DNA of 64,000 bases from Paracoccus homiensis (GCF_900111675.1 NZ_FOHO01000014.1:22165-86164), one strand, 5' to 3'. Numbered from the stretch's first letter, positions 8,353 through 17,949 are shown. Notes: generated by a model not told the origin, from the letters alone. Numbers and translations: made by a program.

Positions 8353-11102
8353 TGCTGGTTCTTGGCCCTCTTGGATTTGCCGCGCCCTGGGTTCTGACGG
8401 CGCTGATCGCGCTGCCGGTGCTGTGGCTGATCCTGCGCGCGACACCGCCCAGCCCGCGCCGGGTGGCCTTTCCCGGGGTGGCGCTGTTGCAGGGGTTGGT
8501 CGACAAGACCCCCGTGGCGCGGCGCACGCCTTGGTGGTTGCTGTTGCTGCGTCTTGCGGCGATCACGGCGCTGATCCTTGCCTTTGCGTCGCCGGTCTGG
8601 AAACCGGTGCTGCAGGATCGACAGGACGGGCCGCTTCTGGTGGTGCTGGATGCCGGATGGGCCGCCGCACCCGATTGGGCGGCGCGTCAGACCCGGGCCG
8701 CGCAGGCCCTGTCAGAGGCCGCCGCGCAGGGTCGCCCCGCGGCGCTGTTGCTGGGCGATGGCCAGACGCAGGAAGAACCGCTTCGCTTTGCGGCGGGTGA
8801 CAGCCTGCTGTCGCGCCTGCGCGCCGCCCAGCCCGCGCCCTGGGGCACCCGCTTGCCGGAGGATCCCGATGCCGTTCTGGCCAACCAGCCCGAAGGCGAT
8901 CTGGCGACCCTTTGGATCAGCGACGGTCTGGACCACCCCAACCGCGCGGCCTGGTTGCAGTCGCTGGCGGCACGCGGCCCGGTCAGCGTCGTTCCGCCGC
9001 GCCGCGCCGTTCAGTCCCTGTCCTTGCAGGGCGGTGACGCGCCGTCCCTGACAGTGCACGACACGGGCGATGCCGCGCCCGCGATCCTTGCCATCGGCCC
9101 CGATCCGCAAGGGATCGAACGCGAACTGGCCCGCCTGACCGCGGGCGAGGCGACCGCCGTCGCGGGCGTGACCACGCGCCCGGTCAGCATCGATCTGCCG
9201 CCGGAATTGCGCAATCGCATCGCGCGGTTCCAGATCGAGGGCGCTTCACATGCGGGGGCCGTGGTTCTGGCCGATGACCGCGTCCGGCGGCGCAAGGTCG
9301 GGCTGGTCGGTGACGCCGACAGTCAGGCCGAGGGACAGCAATTGCTTGCGCCGCTATATTACTTGCGCCGCGCCCTTGCCCCCAGTACCGATCTGGTCGA
9401 GGGCGGCCTTGGCGATGTTCTGGATACGGCGCCCGATGTGATCATCCTTGCCGATCAGGTCCAGCTGACAGAAATCGGGGAACTGGCCGAATGGGTCGAT
9501 GCCGGCGGGCTGCTGATCCGCTTTGCCGGGCCGCGCATGGCCGCGTTCGACCGCCTGACCGAAGAGCCCTTGCTGCCCGTCATGTTGCGTCAAGGGGGGC
9601 GCGACATCGGTGGCGCGCTCAGCTGGGGCGATCCGCGCGGCCTTGCGCCCTTTGCGGGCGACGGCGTCTTTGCGGGCCTGCAACCGCCGCAGGATGTGAC
9701 CGTAAGGGCGCAGTTGATGGCCCAGCCCTCGCCCGATCTGGCGGCGCGGACGATCGCGGCGCTGACCGACAACACGCCCTTGGTCACACGTGACCGATTG
9801 GGGCAGGGACAGGTCGTGCTGTTTCATGTAACCGCCAATGCCGAATGGTCGAACCTGCCGATTTCGGGTCTGTTCGTGCAGATGCTGGATCGCCTGCTGT
9901 CCACTGCGGGAACGGCCGCGGTCGAACCCCGCGCGGACCAGCGCCAGCAACCGTTCTGGACGGCGCAATCCGTGCTGGACGGATTTGGGCGCGCGGCCTC
10001 CGCCGACGATCTGGCGCCGGTTGCGGCGCAGGACATGGCCGGGGGACCGGGGCCGGGGCGTCCGGCGGGGATCTATGCGGCAGGCGAACAGATCATGGCG
10101 CTGAACGCGGGCGGTCCGATGCGGATTGCCGCATGGCCCGGCGCACATGTCGAACAGGCCGCCGCCGGGCAGGGGCGGGACCTGCGCGGCATCCTTCTGG
10201 CGCTGGCGGCGGTGATGCTGGCGCTGGATGCGGTGGGCTCGGCGCTGATCGCACGCGGCGGGCGCATTGCGGCGCTGCTGCTGATCGCGATGGCGGGCCT
10301 GCCGCCCGCACCTGCGCAGGCACAGGACCTGACCCCCGAGGCGAGCCGCGCCGCAGACGAGGTCGCGCTGGCCTATGTGATCACGGGCGACGAGGCGGTG
10401 GACGAGGCCTCATACGAGGGTTTGCGCGGGCTGTCCCAGGCGCTGCGGCAGCGCAGCTCGGTCGAGCCGGGCGAACCTGTCGGCGTCGATCTGGACAATG
10501 ACGGGCTATCGGTCCTGACCTTCCTTTACTGGCCGGTGACCGAGGCGCAGCCCGCGCCCACAGCGCAGGCATATCTGCGGCTGAACCAGTTTTTGCGTTC
10601 GGGGGGCATGATCCTGTTCGACACGCGCGACGGCGATATCGCGGGGCTGGGCGGGCCGGACATGTCCTCGGCGCTGCAACGTCTTGCGGCGCCGCTGGAT
10701 GTTCCGCCCCTGGCCCCGGTGCCCGATGACCATGTGTTGACGCGCAGCTTCTATCTTCTGGCCGATTTTCCCGGTCGTTGGCGCGGTCAGCCGGTCTGGG
10801 TCGAAGCACCGCCCGCAGGGGCCAGCGCCGCCGAGGGGACGCCCTTCCGACAGTTGAACGATGGCGTCAGCCCGGTCGTCATCGGCGCCAATGGCTGGGC
10901 CGAGGCCTGGGCGCTGGACGAGAACGGCTATCCCACCTTTCCCGTTGGCACCGGCTGGGAAGGGGAACGCCAGCGCGAACTGGCGATCCGCTTTGGCGTC
11001 AACCTGATCATGTATGTGCTGACCGGGAACTATAAATCCGATCAGGTCCATGTGCCCGCCCTGCTGGACCGCCTGCGCACGGAAGAAAGGCTTGGCCCGT
11101 GA
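8352..11102 (+). CDS. DUF4159 domain-containing membrane protein (BatA-like N-terminus)
   Basis: 916 residues. The N-terminus (LGPLGFAAPWVLTALIALPVL) matches the BatA-type membrane anchor, with a second membrane helix near residues 55-80. A central periplasmic part contains a glutamine-amidotransferase-like/VWA-like fold, followed by another hydrophobic pair (AALLLIAMAGLPPAPAQA). The last 230 residues are DUF4159, with FLYWPV and LRSGGMILFDTRDG. It probably forms the membrane effector of the MoxR system. The start at 8352 overlaps the DUF58 stop. A frame extension to 8274 is ignored because it would overlap DUF58. Substrate unknown. Confidence 0.87.
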   Translation: MLVLGPLGFAAPWVLTALIALPVLWLILRATPPSPRRVAFPGVALLQGLVDKTPVARRTPWWLLLLRLAAITALILAFASPVWKPVLQDRQDGPLLVVLDAGWAAAPDWAARQTRAAQALSEAAAQGRPAALLLGDGQTQEEPLRFAAGDSLLSRLRAAQPAPWGTRLPEDPDAVLANQPEGDLATLWISDGLDHPNRAAWLQSLAARGPVSVVPPRRAVQSLSLQGGDAPSLTVHDTGDAAPAILAIGPDPQGIERELARLTAGEATAVAGVTTRPVSIDLPPELRNRIARFQIEGASHAGAVVLADDRVRRRKVGLVGDADSQAEGQQLLAPLYYLRRALAPSTDLVEGGLGDVLDTAPDVIILADQVQLTEIGELAEWVDAGGLLIRFAGPRMAAFDRLTEEPLLPVMLRQGGRDIGGALSWGDPRGLAPFAGDGVFAGLQPPQDVTVRAQLMAQPSPDLAARTIAALTDNTPLVTRDRLGQGQVVLFHVTANAEWSNLPISGLFVQMLDRLLSTAGTAAVEPRADQRQQPFWTAQSVLDGFGRAASADDLAPVAAQDMAGGPGPGRPAGIYAAGEQIMALNAGGPMRIAAWPGAHVEQAAAGQGRDLRGILLALAAVMLALDAVGSALIARGGRIAALLLIAMAGLPPAPAQAQDLTPEASRAADEVALAYVITGDEAVDEASYEGLRGLSQALRQRSSVEPGEPVGVDLDNDGLSVLTFLYWPVTEAQPAPTAQAYLRLNQFLRSGGMILFDTRDGDIAGLGGPDMSSALQRLAAPLDVPPLAPVPDDHVLTRSFYLLADFPGRWRGQPVWVEAPPAGASAAEGTPFRQLNDGVSPVVIGANGWAEAWALDENGYPTFPVGTGWEGERQRELAIRFGVNLIMYVLTGNYKSDQVHVPALLDRLRTEERLGP

Positions 11103-13231
11103 ACCTGTCCGCGACCGATCTGCGTTTCGATCCGCTGCTGCCCTGGGGGGTGATCGCGGCGCTGGCGGGGCTTGCGCTGCTTGTGGCGGGTTTTGCCTTG
11201 TGGCGCGGCCTGCGCGGCTGGGCTTGGCGCGGGCTTGCCGGGCTGGCGGCCGCGTTGGCCCTGTCCGCGCCCGCGCTTGAAATCGGCAGCCGCACGGGGC
11301 TGTCGGATATCGTGCTGCTGGTGGATGACCGCTCGGCCAGTCAGGGCCTGCCCGAGCGCGACAATCAGACCACTGCCGCCATCGACGCGCTGAGCCAGCA
11401 GATCACGGCCCTTCCGGGGACCGAGTTGCGGCGCATCTCGGTGGGCGACGATCCCGATGGCACCCTGCTTGGCACCGCCCTGTCGCGCGCCGTCGCGGCC
11501 GAGCCCGAGGCGCGGTTGGCAGGCGTCATCACCGTCACCGACGGGCTGGCCCATGACCCCGACATGTTACCCGCCGATCTGCCCGCGCCGATGCACACGT
11601 TGCTGACAGGGCGTCCGCAGGATTGGGACCGCCGCCTTGTCATCGAAGAGGCACCGGCTTTCGGCCTGATCGACCAAGAGGTCAGCATCCGCCTGCGGAT
11701 CCAGGATCAGGGCGCCGTGCCCGCCGATCAGCGCGGCCAGTCCGTCAGCCTGCGCATCAGCCTTGACGGCGAACAGGAACAGGTCGTCGCGGTGCCGGTG
11801 GGAACCTCGCTTGAACTGCCGCTAACGCTTGGCCATGCGGGGCAGAATGTCGTTCAGATCGGCTTTGACGCGCCAGAGGGGGGCGAACTGACCGACCGCA
11901 ACAATACCGCCGCCATCACCATCAACGGCGTGCGCGACCGGCTGCGCGTGCTGCTGGTATCGGGCGAGCCGCATGCCGGGGAACGCACCTGGCGCAACCT
12001 GCTGAAATCCGATGCGGCGGTCGATCTGATCCATTTCACCATCCTGCGCCCGCCCGACAAATCCGATGGCGTGCCGGTGAACGAACTGTCGCTGATCGCC
12101 TTCCCCACCCGCGAACTGTTTCTGGAACGGATCGACGATTTCGATCTGATCATCTTCGACCGTTATCGCGTGCGGGGCATCCTGCCGCCGGATTATTTCC
12201 AGAACATCGTCCGCTATGTGCGCGACGGCGGGGCGGTTCTGGTTGCGGCTGGGCCGGAAATGGCAAGCGTCGAAAGCCTGAACCTGTCACCAATGGGCGC
12301 GGTGCTGCCCGCGCGGCCGACCGGGCGCGTCATCGATCAGGCATTTACCCCGCAATTGACCGATGCCGGGCGCCGCCACCCGGTCACGGCCGGGCTGCCC
12401 GGTGCGCCCGATGAGAACGGCGAGAACGGCTGGGGCCGCTGGTTGCGCATGGCCGAGGTCACGCCCAATCCTGACGCCGAGGTGGTGATGACCGGGGCGG
12501 ATGATCGCCCGCTGCTGGTGATGAACCGTCAGGGCGAAGGGCGCGTCGCGCTGTTGGCCTCGGATCAGGTGTGGCTTTGGGCGCGCGGCTTTGAGGGCGG
12601 CGGGCCGCAACTGGAACTGCTGCGCCGCATCGCCCATTGGTCGATGAAGGAACCCGAGCTGGAGGAAGAGGCGCTGGAAGCCGATGTTTCAGGTGGGCTG
12701 AACGTGGATTTCACCCGCCGTACCATGGCGGACAGTGCCGGCCCCCTGACGATCACGCATCCGGATGGCAGGACCGAGGACTTGCCGTTGGCCCCGGACG
12801 GGCCGGGCCGCTTTGCCGCCGAATGGTCGGCACCGCAGCCGGGTCTGTATCGTCTGGTCGATGGCGATCTTGGCCGGGTTCTTGCGCTGGGACCGGCCGC
12901 GCCGAAAGAATTCGAACGCACCATCGCGGATGCCGGGGCACTGGGCGATCTGTCGCGGGCCACGGGCGGCGCGGTCCTGAACCTGTCGGATGGCACCCCG
13001 GATCTGCGGACCGTCGCGCCGGGACGCAATGCGCATGGCCGGGGCGTCGCGCGGGACTGGATCGCGGTCACGCCCCGCGATGCGGCGACCGTCACCGGGT
13101 TGCAGCGACGTCCGCTCTTGCCGGGCTGGGCGTGGCTGTGCATCATCTTCGGGCTGATCCTTGCGGGTTGGCTGTCCGAAGGGCGCGGCGGTGGCAAATG
13201 GTTGCCGTCCGGTCCGCGTCGCGAGGTCTGA
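11099..13231 (+). CDS. Membrane-anchored VWA/glutamine-amidotransferase-like protein of the MoxR cluster
   Basis: 710 residues. There are two N-terminal transmembrane helices (about 15-65), a VWA-like start (SDIVLLVDDRSASQG), Ig-like middle segments, a class-I amidotransferase-like fold without a visible catalytic Cys (FDLIIFDRYRVRGILPPDYF, VRDGGAVLVAAGPE) and a C-terminal helix (WAWLCIIFGLILAGWL). Proteins of this build often end Moxr-DUF58-DUF4159 operons. The start overlaps the previous stop by four bases. The function is probably structural or chaperone-like at the membrane, and the pathway is unassigned. Confidence 0.8.
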   Translation: MNLSATDLRFDPLLPWGVIAALAGLALLVAGFALWRGLRGWAWRGLAGLAAALALSAPALEIGSRTGLSDIVLLVDDRSASQGLPERDNQTTAAIDALSQQITALPGTELRRISVGDDPDGTLLGTALSRAVAAEPEARLAGVITVTDGLAHDPDMLPADLPAPMHTLLTGRPQDWDRRLVIEEAPAFGLIDQEVSIRLRIQDQGAVPADQRGQSVSLRISLDGEQEQVVAVPVGTSLELPLTLGHAGQNVVQIGFDAPEGGELTDRNNTAAITINGVRDRLRVLLVSGEPHAGERTWRNLLKSDAAVDLIHFTILRPPDKSDGVPVNELSLIAFPTRELFLERIDDFDLIIFDRYRVRGILPPDYFQNIVRYVRDGGAVLVAAGPEMASVESLNLSPMGAVLPARPTGRVIDQAFTPQLTDAGRRHPVTAGLPGAPDENGENGWGRWLRMAEVTPNPDAEVVMTGADDRPLLVMNRQGEGRVALLASDQVWLWARGFEGGGPQLELLRRIAHWSMKEPELEEEALEADVSGGLNVDFTRRTMADSAGPLTITHPDGRTEDLPLAPDGPGRFAAEWSAPQPGLYRLVDGDLGRVLALGPAAPKEFERTIADAGALGDLSRATGGAVLNLSDGTPDLRTVAPGRNAHGRGVARDWIAVTPRDAATVTGLQRRPLLPGWAWLCIIFGLILAGWLSEGRGGGKWLPSGPRREV

Positions 13232-13289
13232 CAAGCTTGCCAAGTCGCAGGTGCATTGCTACCTCGACTAAAAGCCCGAAGGAAAACCC

Positions 13290-13769
13290 ATGGCCGAAGA
13301 TACGACCACACCCGCGCCGCACAGCCACGCCGACCTGTCGCTGATCAAGCGGATCATCCCCCATCGCTATCCGTTCCTGTTCATCGACAAGGTCCGCGAT
13401 ATCGTTCCCCATGAAAGCGGGGTCGGCATCAAGATGGTCACGAATAACGAACCGCATTTCCAGGGTCATTTCCCGGACGAGCCGATCATGCCGGGCGTAA
13501 CCATCGTCGAGGCGATGGCCCAGACCTCGGCCGTGGTGGTCGGCGTCAGCATGAACATCATCGATCAGCCGATGGCGACCTATTTCATGGGCATCGACAA
13601 GTGCAAGTTCCGCCGCATGGTGGTGCCGGGCGACGTGCTGGAACTGCATTGCAAGGCCATTCGCGGGGGTGGCAAGATCTGGAAATTCGAGGGCAAGGCC
13701 ATCGTCGACGGCCAGCTTTGCGCCTCGGCCGAATTCACCGCCATGATGGCGCGGAAAACTGATGGCTGA
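13290..13769 (+). CDS. fabZ: 3-hydroxyacyl-[ACP] dehydratase FabZ
   Basis: Dehydrates 3-hydroxyacyl-ACP in fatty acid elongation. At 159 residues it is a hot-dog fold protein with [32 protein letters not shown] and EAMAQ. By comparison with E. coli the catalytic pair is His60 and Glu74. It lies first in fabZ-lpxA-lpxI-lpxB and its stop overlaps the lpxA start by 8 bp, coupling fatty acid and lipid A supply. lpxD and bamA, which often precede fabZ in proteobacteria, are not here. A MoxR cluster lies upstream instead, after a 58-bp gap. Confidence 0.97.
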   Translation: MAEDTTTPAPHSHADLSLIKRIIPHRYPFLFIDKVRDIVPHESGVGIKMVTNNEPHFQGHFPDEPIMPGVTIVEAMAQTSAVVVGVSMNIIDQPMATYFMGIDKCKFRRMVVPGDVLELHCKAIRGGGKIWKFEGKAIVDGQLCASAEFTAMMARKTDG

Positions 13770-14547
13770 GACCCGGATCCACCCCAGCGCGGTTATCGAA
13801 GAGGGTGCCCGGATCGGACAGGGCGTGACCATCGGTCCGTTCTGCGTGGTCGGCCCGCAGGTGCAGCTTGGCGATGGGGTCGAGTTGAAATCCCATGTCG
13901 TGATCGAGGGCGAGACCAGCATCGGCGAAGGCAGCATCCTGTTTCCCTTCGCCTCGATCGGGCAGGTTCCGCAGGACCTGAAATTCAAGGGCGAGCGTGC
14001 GCAGCTGATCATCGGTGCGCGCAACCGCATCCGCGAATATGTGACCATGAACCCCGGCACCGAGGGCGGTGGCGGCATCACCCGGATCGGCGATGACGGG
14101 CTGTTTATGGCCGGATGCCATGTCGGCCATGATTGCCAGTTGGGCGATCGGGTCATTCTGGTCAACAACGCCTCGCTGGCCGGGCATTGCCATCTGGAAG
14201 ACGACGTGATCATTGGCGGATTGTCGGGCGTGCATCAATGGGTGCGCATCGGACGCGGGGCGATGATCGGCGCGGTCAGCATGGTGACGGCCGATGTCAT
14301 CCCCTATGGTCTGGTCCAAGGGCCGCGCGGTCATCTGGACGGGTTGAACCTTGTCGGGTTGAAGCGCCGCGGCGCGACGCGGGCCGATATCCTTGCGCTG
14401 CGCGATCTGCTGAAGGCGCTGGCGGGCGGATCGTTCCGCGATACCGCGCGTGGCCGCGCCGAGCAGGATGCCACCCCGATGGAGCGCGACATCCTCGACT
14501 TCATCCTTGGCCCTTCTGACCGATCCTTCCTGACGCCGAAATCATGA
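13762..14547 (+). CDS. lpxA: UDP-N-acetylglucosamine acyltransferase LpxA
   Basis: First committed step of lipid A synthesis: transfers 3-hydroxyacyl from ACP to UDP-GlcNAc. At 261 residues it is a left-handed beta-helix of hexapeptide repeats ([17 protein letters not shown] and on). [10 protein letters not shown] places the catalytic His at residue 123, matching E. coli His125. The C-terminal helical part follows [11 protein letters not shown]. Start ATG 13762 overlaps fabZ, and the stop overlaps lpxI by four bases. Confidence 0.97.
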   Translation: MAETRIHPSAVIEEGARIGQGVTIGPFCVVGPQVQLGDGVELKSHVVIEGETSIGEGSILFPFASIGQVPQDLKFKGERAQLIIGARNRIREYVTMNPGTEGGGGITRIGDDGLFMAGCHVGHDCQLGDRVILVNNASLAGHCHLEDDVIIGGLSGVHQWVRIGRGAMIGAVSMVTADVIPYGLVQGPRGHLDGLNLVGLKRRGATRADILALRDLLKALAGGSFRDTARGRAEQDATPMERDILDFILGPSDRSFLTPKS

Positions 14548-15341
14548 CCCGTACCGCCGTAATCGCCGGGCAGGGCGCGCTTGCCCCTGCCATCATCGCC
14601 CAGCTTGACGACCCGCTGGTCTTTTCGCTGGAAGGTTATCAACCCGACATGCCGACAACGCCGTTCCGTCTGGAACGTCTGGTGCCGTTTCTGGACGAAC
14701 TGATCGGTCAGGATGTTACCCGCGTCGTCTTTGCCGGGGCGATCCGCCGTCCGCGCCTGGACCCCGAGGCGTTCGATCCGCGCACCGCGCAGCTGGTGCC
14801 GCGCATCCTGATGGCCATGCAGGCGGGCGACGATGCCGCGCTGCGCGAGGTGCTGAAGGTCTTCGAGGAAAACGACCTGAAGATCTGCGGGATCGAAGAG
14901 ATCGCGCCTGATCTTATCCCCGCCGAGGGCGTGCTGACGGGCCAGCCCGGCAAGGCCGACCAGCAGGATGCCGAACGCGCGGCGCAGATCCTGTCGGCGA
15001 CCGGCCCGCTGGATATCGGGCAGGGCTGCGTCGTGGCACAGGGTCAGTGTCTGGCGATCGAAACCTTGCCGGGAACGGCGGCCATGCTGGCATTCGCGGG
15101 GCGGCACGCCGATCTGCGACCCAATCCAAAGGGCGGCAGGGGCGTGTTCTACAAAGCGCCCAAGCCCGGCCAGGATCGCCGCATCGACCTGCCGACCATC
15201 GGCCCCGATACGGTCGATCAGGCTGCCGCCGCGGGGCTCGCGGGCATCGCATGGCAGGCAGGCAGCGTGATCCTGTTGCAGCGCGACGAGGCGCTGCGCC
15301 GTGCACAGGCAGCCGGGCTGTTTCTGTGGGCACGGGCATGA
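14544..15341 (+). CDS. lpxI: UDP-2,3-diacylglucosamine diphosphatase LpxI
   Basis: Hydrolyses UDP-2,3-diacylglucosamine to lipid X, replacing the unrelated LpxH of enterics. At 265 residues, recognisable blocks are VFAGAIRRPRLD, KVFEENDLKICGIEEI and a C-terminal PTIGPDTVDQAAAAGLAGIA. It overlaps lpxA by four bases and is followed by an 85-bp gap with two hairpins before lpxB. Alphaproteobacteria typically use LpxI. Confidence 0.93.
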   Translation: MTRTAVIAGQGALAPAIIAQLDDPLVFSLEGYQPDMPTTPFRLERLVPFLDELIGQDVTRVVFAGAIRRPRLDPEAFDPRTAQLVPRILMAMQAGDDAALREVLKVFEENDLKICGIEEIAPDLIPAEGVLTGQPGKADQQDAERAAQILSATGPLDIGQGCVVAQGQCLAIETLPGTAAMLAFAGRHADLRPNPKGGRGVFYKAPKPGQDRRIDLPTIGPDTVDQAAAAGLAGIAWQAGSVILLQRDEALRRAQAAGLFLWARA

Positions 15342-15365
15342 ATGCGGCGGCGGGTGGCAGGAAAT

Positions 15366-15413
15366 GCTGGCACCCGCCAGCCGGATTGCTTACCCCTTAT
15401 GCGTGTAAGGCAA
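15366..15413. repeat. Two adjacent hairpins between lpxI and lpxB
   Basis: GCTGGC-accc-GCCAGC (15366-15381) and a second stem TTGCTTAC/GTAAGGCAA with one bulged G (15386-15413). They lie just before the lpxB Shine-Dalgarno GAAGG (15416-15420). They may modulate lpxB expression or RNA processing. No terminator-like T tract. Confidence 0.35.
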
Positions 15414-15426
15414 CCGAAGGCGCGGC

Positions 15427-16581
15427 ATGAAGTTTTTCCTGATCGCGGGTGAGCCCTCGGGCGACCATCTGGGCGCGGCCCTGATGGCCGGGCTGAAGGC
15501 GCTTGTGCCCGATGCGACATTCCACGGTATCGGTGGGCCGCGCATGGCCGCCGAGGGGCTGGAAAGCCTGTTTCCGATGGACGAACTCAGCCTGATGGGC
15601 ATCTGGGAAATCCTGCCCAGATACCGCCATCTGAAACGCCGGATCGCCGAAACCGCCGAAGCCGTGATCGCCTGCGATCCCGACGCGCTGATCACCATCG
15701 ACAGCCCGGATTTCTGCCTTCGGGTCGCCGCCGCCGTTCGCGAACAGCGCCCTCGTCAACGCACGATCCACTATGTCGCGCCCTCGGTCTGGGCGTGGCG
15801 GGCGGGCCGTGCGCTGAAGATGGCGAAGGTCATCGACCATGTGCTGGCGATCCTGCCCTTCGAGCCGCCCTATATGCAGGCCGCGGGCATGAGCTGCGAT
15901 TTCGTCGGTCATCCCGTGGCCACGGCGACGGTTTCCGGTCCCGACGATGCCGCGCTGTTTCGGGCCCGCCACGGCATCGCGCCCGAGGCTCCGGTGGTCC
16001 TGTGCCTGCCCGGTTCGCGGAAATCCGAAGTAAGCCGTCTTGCCGCCCGGTTCGACGAGGCCCTGATGCGGCTGCGCGACCGGGTGCCGGAAATCCGGGT
16101 CGTGCTGCCGACCGTGCCGGGCGTTGCCCATATGGTGCATGACATGGCCCGTCGCTGGCCGACCGCGCCCATCGTGATCGAGGAATCGGAAGAAAAGATG
16201 GCCGCCTTTGCCGCCGCCGATCTGGCGCTTGCGGCTTCGGGGACGGTCAGCCTTGAACTGGCTGCGAACCGGATCCCGATGGTGATCGGCTATGACATGG
16301 CCCCGCTAAGCCGCCTGATCATCGGGGCGTTGCTGAAAACCGATACCGTCACGCTGGTCAATCTGGTCAGCGATACCCGCGCCGTGCCCGAATTTCTGGG
16401 CAGTGCCTGCAAGCCGGGGCCGTTGGCCCTGGCATTGCAGGGCGCGCTGGAGGATATGCCCGCGCGCAAGGCCCAGCTTGATGCCATGGATCTGACCATG
16501 GACCGTCTGGGCAAGGGGGGTGAGGCGCCGGGCCTTCGCGCGGCGCGCTCGGTCATCAGGGCGATTACAGAACCGCGGTGA
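15427..16581 (+). CDS. lpxB: Lipid-A-disaccharide synthase LpxB
   Basis: Joins lipid X and UDP-2,3-diacylglucosamine to form the lipid A disaccharide, a peripheral membrane GT19 glycosyltransferase. At 384 residues it has the usual length. The N-terminal FLIAGEPSGDHLGAALMAGL and the C-terminal half with ALAASGTVSLELAANRIPMV are characteristic. ATG 15427 has GAAGG 6 nt upstream. Its last 17 bases overlap the 3' end of the convergent RidA gene. Confidence 0.97.
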   Translation: MKFFLIAGEPSGDHLGAALMAGLKALVPDATFHGIGGPRMAAEGLESLFPMDELSLMGIWEILPRYRHLKRRIAETAEAVIACDPDALITIDSPDFCLRVAAAVREQRPRQRTIHYVAPSVWAWRAGRALKMAKVIDHVLAILPFEPPYMQAAGMSCDFVGHPVATATVSGPDDAALFRARHGIAPEAPVVLCLPGSRKSEVSRLAARFDEALMRLRDRVPEIRVVLPTVPGVAHMVHDMARRWPTAPIVIEESEEKMAAFAAADLALAASGTVSLELAANRIPMVIGYDMAPLSRLIIGALLKTDTVTLVNLVSDTRAVPEFLGSACKPGPLALALQGALEDMPARKAQLDAMDLTMDRLGKGGEAPGLRAARSVIRAITEPR

Positions 16582-16912
16582 TGATGATCTCGACCTTGTA
16601 GTCGGGGGTTGCCAGCTTGGATTCGCCGGTCGCACGTGCCGGGGCGTGGCCCTGCGGAACCCATGCATCCCAGACTTCGTTCATCGCGGCGAAATCGGCC
16701 ATGTCGGCCAGCCAGATCTGGGCCGAAACGATCTTGGTCTTGTCGGTGCCGGCCTTTTTCAGCAGCGTGTCGATCTGTGCCAGGATCGAGCGGGTCTGAT
16801 CGGCGGCGGGCTTGCCCGGCTCGGCGACCTGGCCTGCCAGCCAGACAGTGTTGCCGGCGATGACGGCCTGACTCATCCGTTGGCCGGATTCGATGCGTTT
16901 GATCTCGGTCAT
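16565..16912 (-). CDS. RidA family protein
   Basis: A 115-residue RidA/YjgF-type enamine/imine deaminase fold. ESGQRMSQAVIAGNTVWLAGQVAE and the C-terminal ARATGESKLATPDYKVEIIITAVL fit the trimeric family. The archetype deaminates reactive 2-aminoacrylate and protects PLP enzymes. A conserved Arg that contacts the carboxylate in RidA is seen as R in APARATGE. It is translated after the transporter gene on the same strand (1-bp gap) and overlaps lpxB tail to tail. Confidence 0.87.
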   Translation of the reverse strand: MTEIKRIESGQRMSQAVIAGNTVWLAGQVAEPGKPAADQTRSILAQIDTLLKKAGTDKTKIVSAQIWLADMADFAAMNEVWDAWVPQGHAPARATGESKLATPDYKVEIIITAVL

Positions 16913-16913
16913 G

Positions 16914-17669
16914 TTATGCTCCGTTTACGAGACGCCAAAAGAATATCGCTGTCATGCCGAAGCCGACAGCCGCAATCAACAGGCGCAAGGCCCGTCGGGG
17001 AATTCGTCGCGCGACAGGCGCGCCCGCATAGCCGCCGATGATCGTGCCCGCGGACATCACCGCCGCCGGGCCCCAGACGATCTTGCCGCCGATGGCAAAG
17101 ACAGCCAGCGCGATCAGGGCCAGCGCGAAGGACAGCCAGCTTTTCAGCCCGTTCATCAGGTGAAGATCCTGCATTCCCCACATCGCAAAGACGGCCAGCA
17201 TGACGATGCCAAGTCCGCCATTGAAATAGCCGCCATAGATCGCGACCGGCAGCAGCGTTCCCAGCCCGAAGGGGGCCACCGCCGACCGCCAGCGTGCGGC
17301 GTGGTGGCGGATGGGTTCGGCCCAGTAAAAGATCACCGTCGCCGCCAGCAGCAGAAAGGGTACCAGGGCGGCAAAGGCGGCGTTCGAACTGATCAGCAGC
17401 AGCAGGCAGCCGACCGTGCCGCCCAGCATCGTCCATAGGGTCAGCTTGACCAGCGGCAGGTCGCGGCCGGCACGCAATTCATGACGAAAGCCGATCGCGG
17501 CGGCCAGATAGCCGGGCAGGGCGGCCACGGTCGTCGTCGCATTCGCGATGACCGGCGGTACACCGGTAAAGACCAGCGCCGGAAATGTGATGAAGGTGCC
17601 CCCACCCGCGACGGCATTCAGCATGCCACCGACGATCCCGGCAAGAAACAGCAGGGCGGCGTCGAACAT
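16914..17669 (-). CDS. TauE/SafE family sulfite-exporter-like membrane protein
   Basis: A 251-residue integral membrane protein. The N-terminal MFDAALLFLAGIVGGMLNAV and GGGTFITFPALVFTGVPPVIANATTTV match TauE/SafE. Several hydrophobic helices follow, including a second half with AIYGGYFNGGLGI. The family exports sulfite or sulfonates, but the substrate here is not determinable. I used ATG 17669 with AAGGA upstream. A longer frame would run into the tRNA gene. It starts only 21 nt after the tRNA-Gly and almost abuts the RidA gene. Confidence 0.85.
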   Translation of the reverse strand: MFDAALLFLAGIVGGMLNAVAGGGTFITFPALVFTGVPPVIANATTTVAALPGYLAAAIGFRHELRAGRDLPLVKLTLWTMLGGTVGCLLLLISSNAAFAALVPFLLLAATVIFYWAEPIRHHAARWRSAVAPFGLGTLLPVAIYGGYFNGGLGIVMLAVFAMWGMQDLHLMNGLKSWLSFALALIALAVFAIGGKIVWGPAAVMSAGTIIGGYAGAPVARRIPRRALRLLIAAVGFGMTAIFFWRLVNGA

Positions 17670-17690
17670 GGCGATCCTTGGGGGTTGGAT

Positions 17691-17764
17691 TGGAGCGGGT
17701 GAAGGGAATCGAACCCTCGTCGTCAGCTTGGGAAGCTGCTGCTCTACCATTGAGCTACACCCGC
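17691..17764 (-). tRNA. tRNA-Gly (CCC anticodon)
   Basis: Complete cloverleaf with encoded CCA, 74 nt. Acceptor GCGGGTG/CACCCGC, D arm GCTC-GAGC, T arm with GGTTCGATTCC, and anticodon loop TTCCCAA giving anticodon CCC. It closely resembles E. coli glyU. The top anticodon-stem pair (27-43) reads G/A and is non-canonical. No terminator is visible before the TauE/SafE gene. Confidence 0.95.
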
Positions 17765-17949
17765 ATGCGCCTCTGATTAGCCGCAGCCGCAGCCCGAGAC
17801 AAGCGCCTTTTTGTCGCGATCCCCAGCTGCGCTGCGCCAGACACGTCCGTCAGAAGCTATTTGCTTGCAGAGGCACGTCGCCATGACTAGAACGGCGGAA
17901 ATTTTCAGGTCGCCGCTGCCCGGTGGCCCTTCTTGCTATGAGGAACATG

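Noticed and set aside
17670..17750. N-terminal extension of the TauE/SafE protein
   Set aside because: The extra codons fall in the tRNA-Gly gene; the membrane protein begins naturally at ATG 17669.
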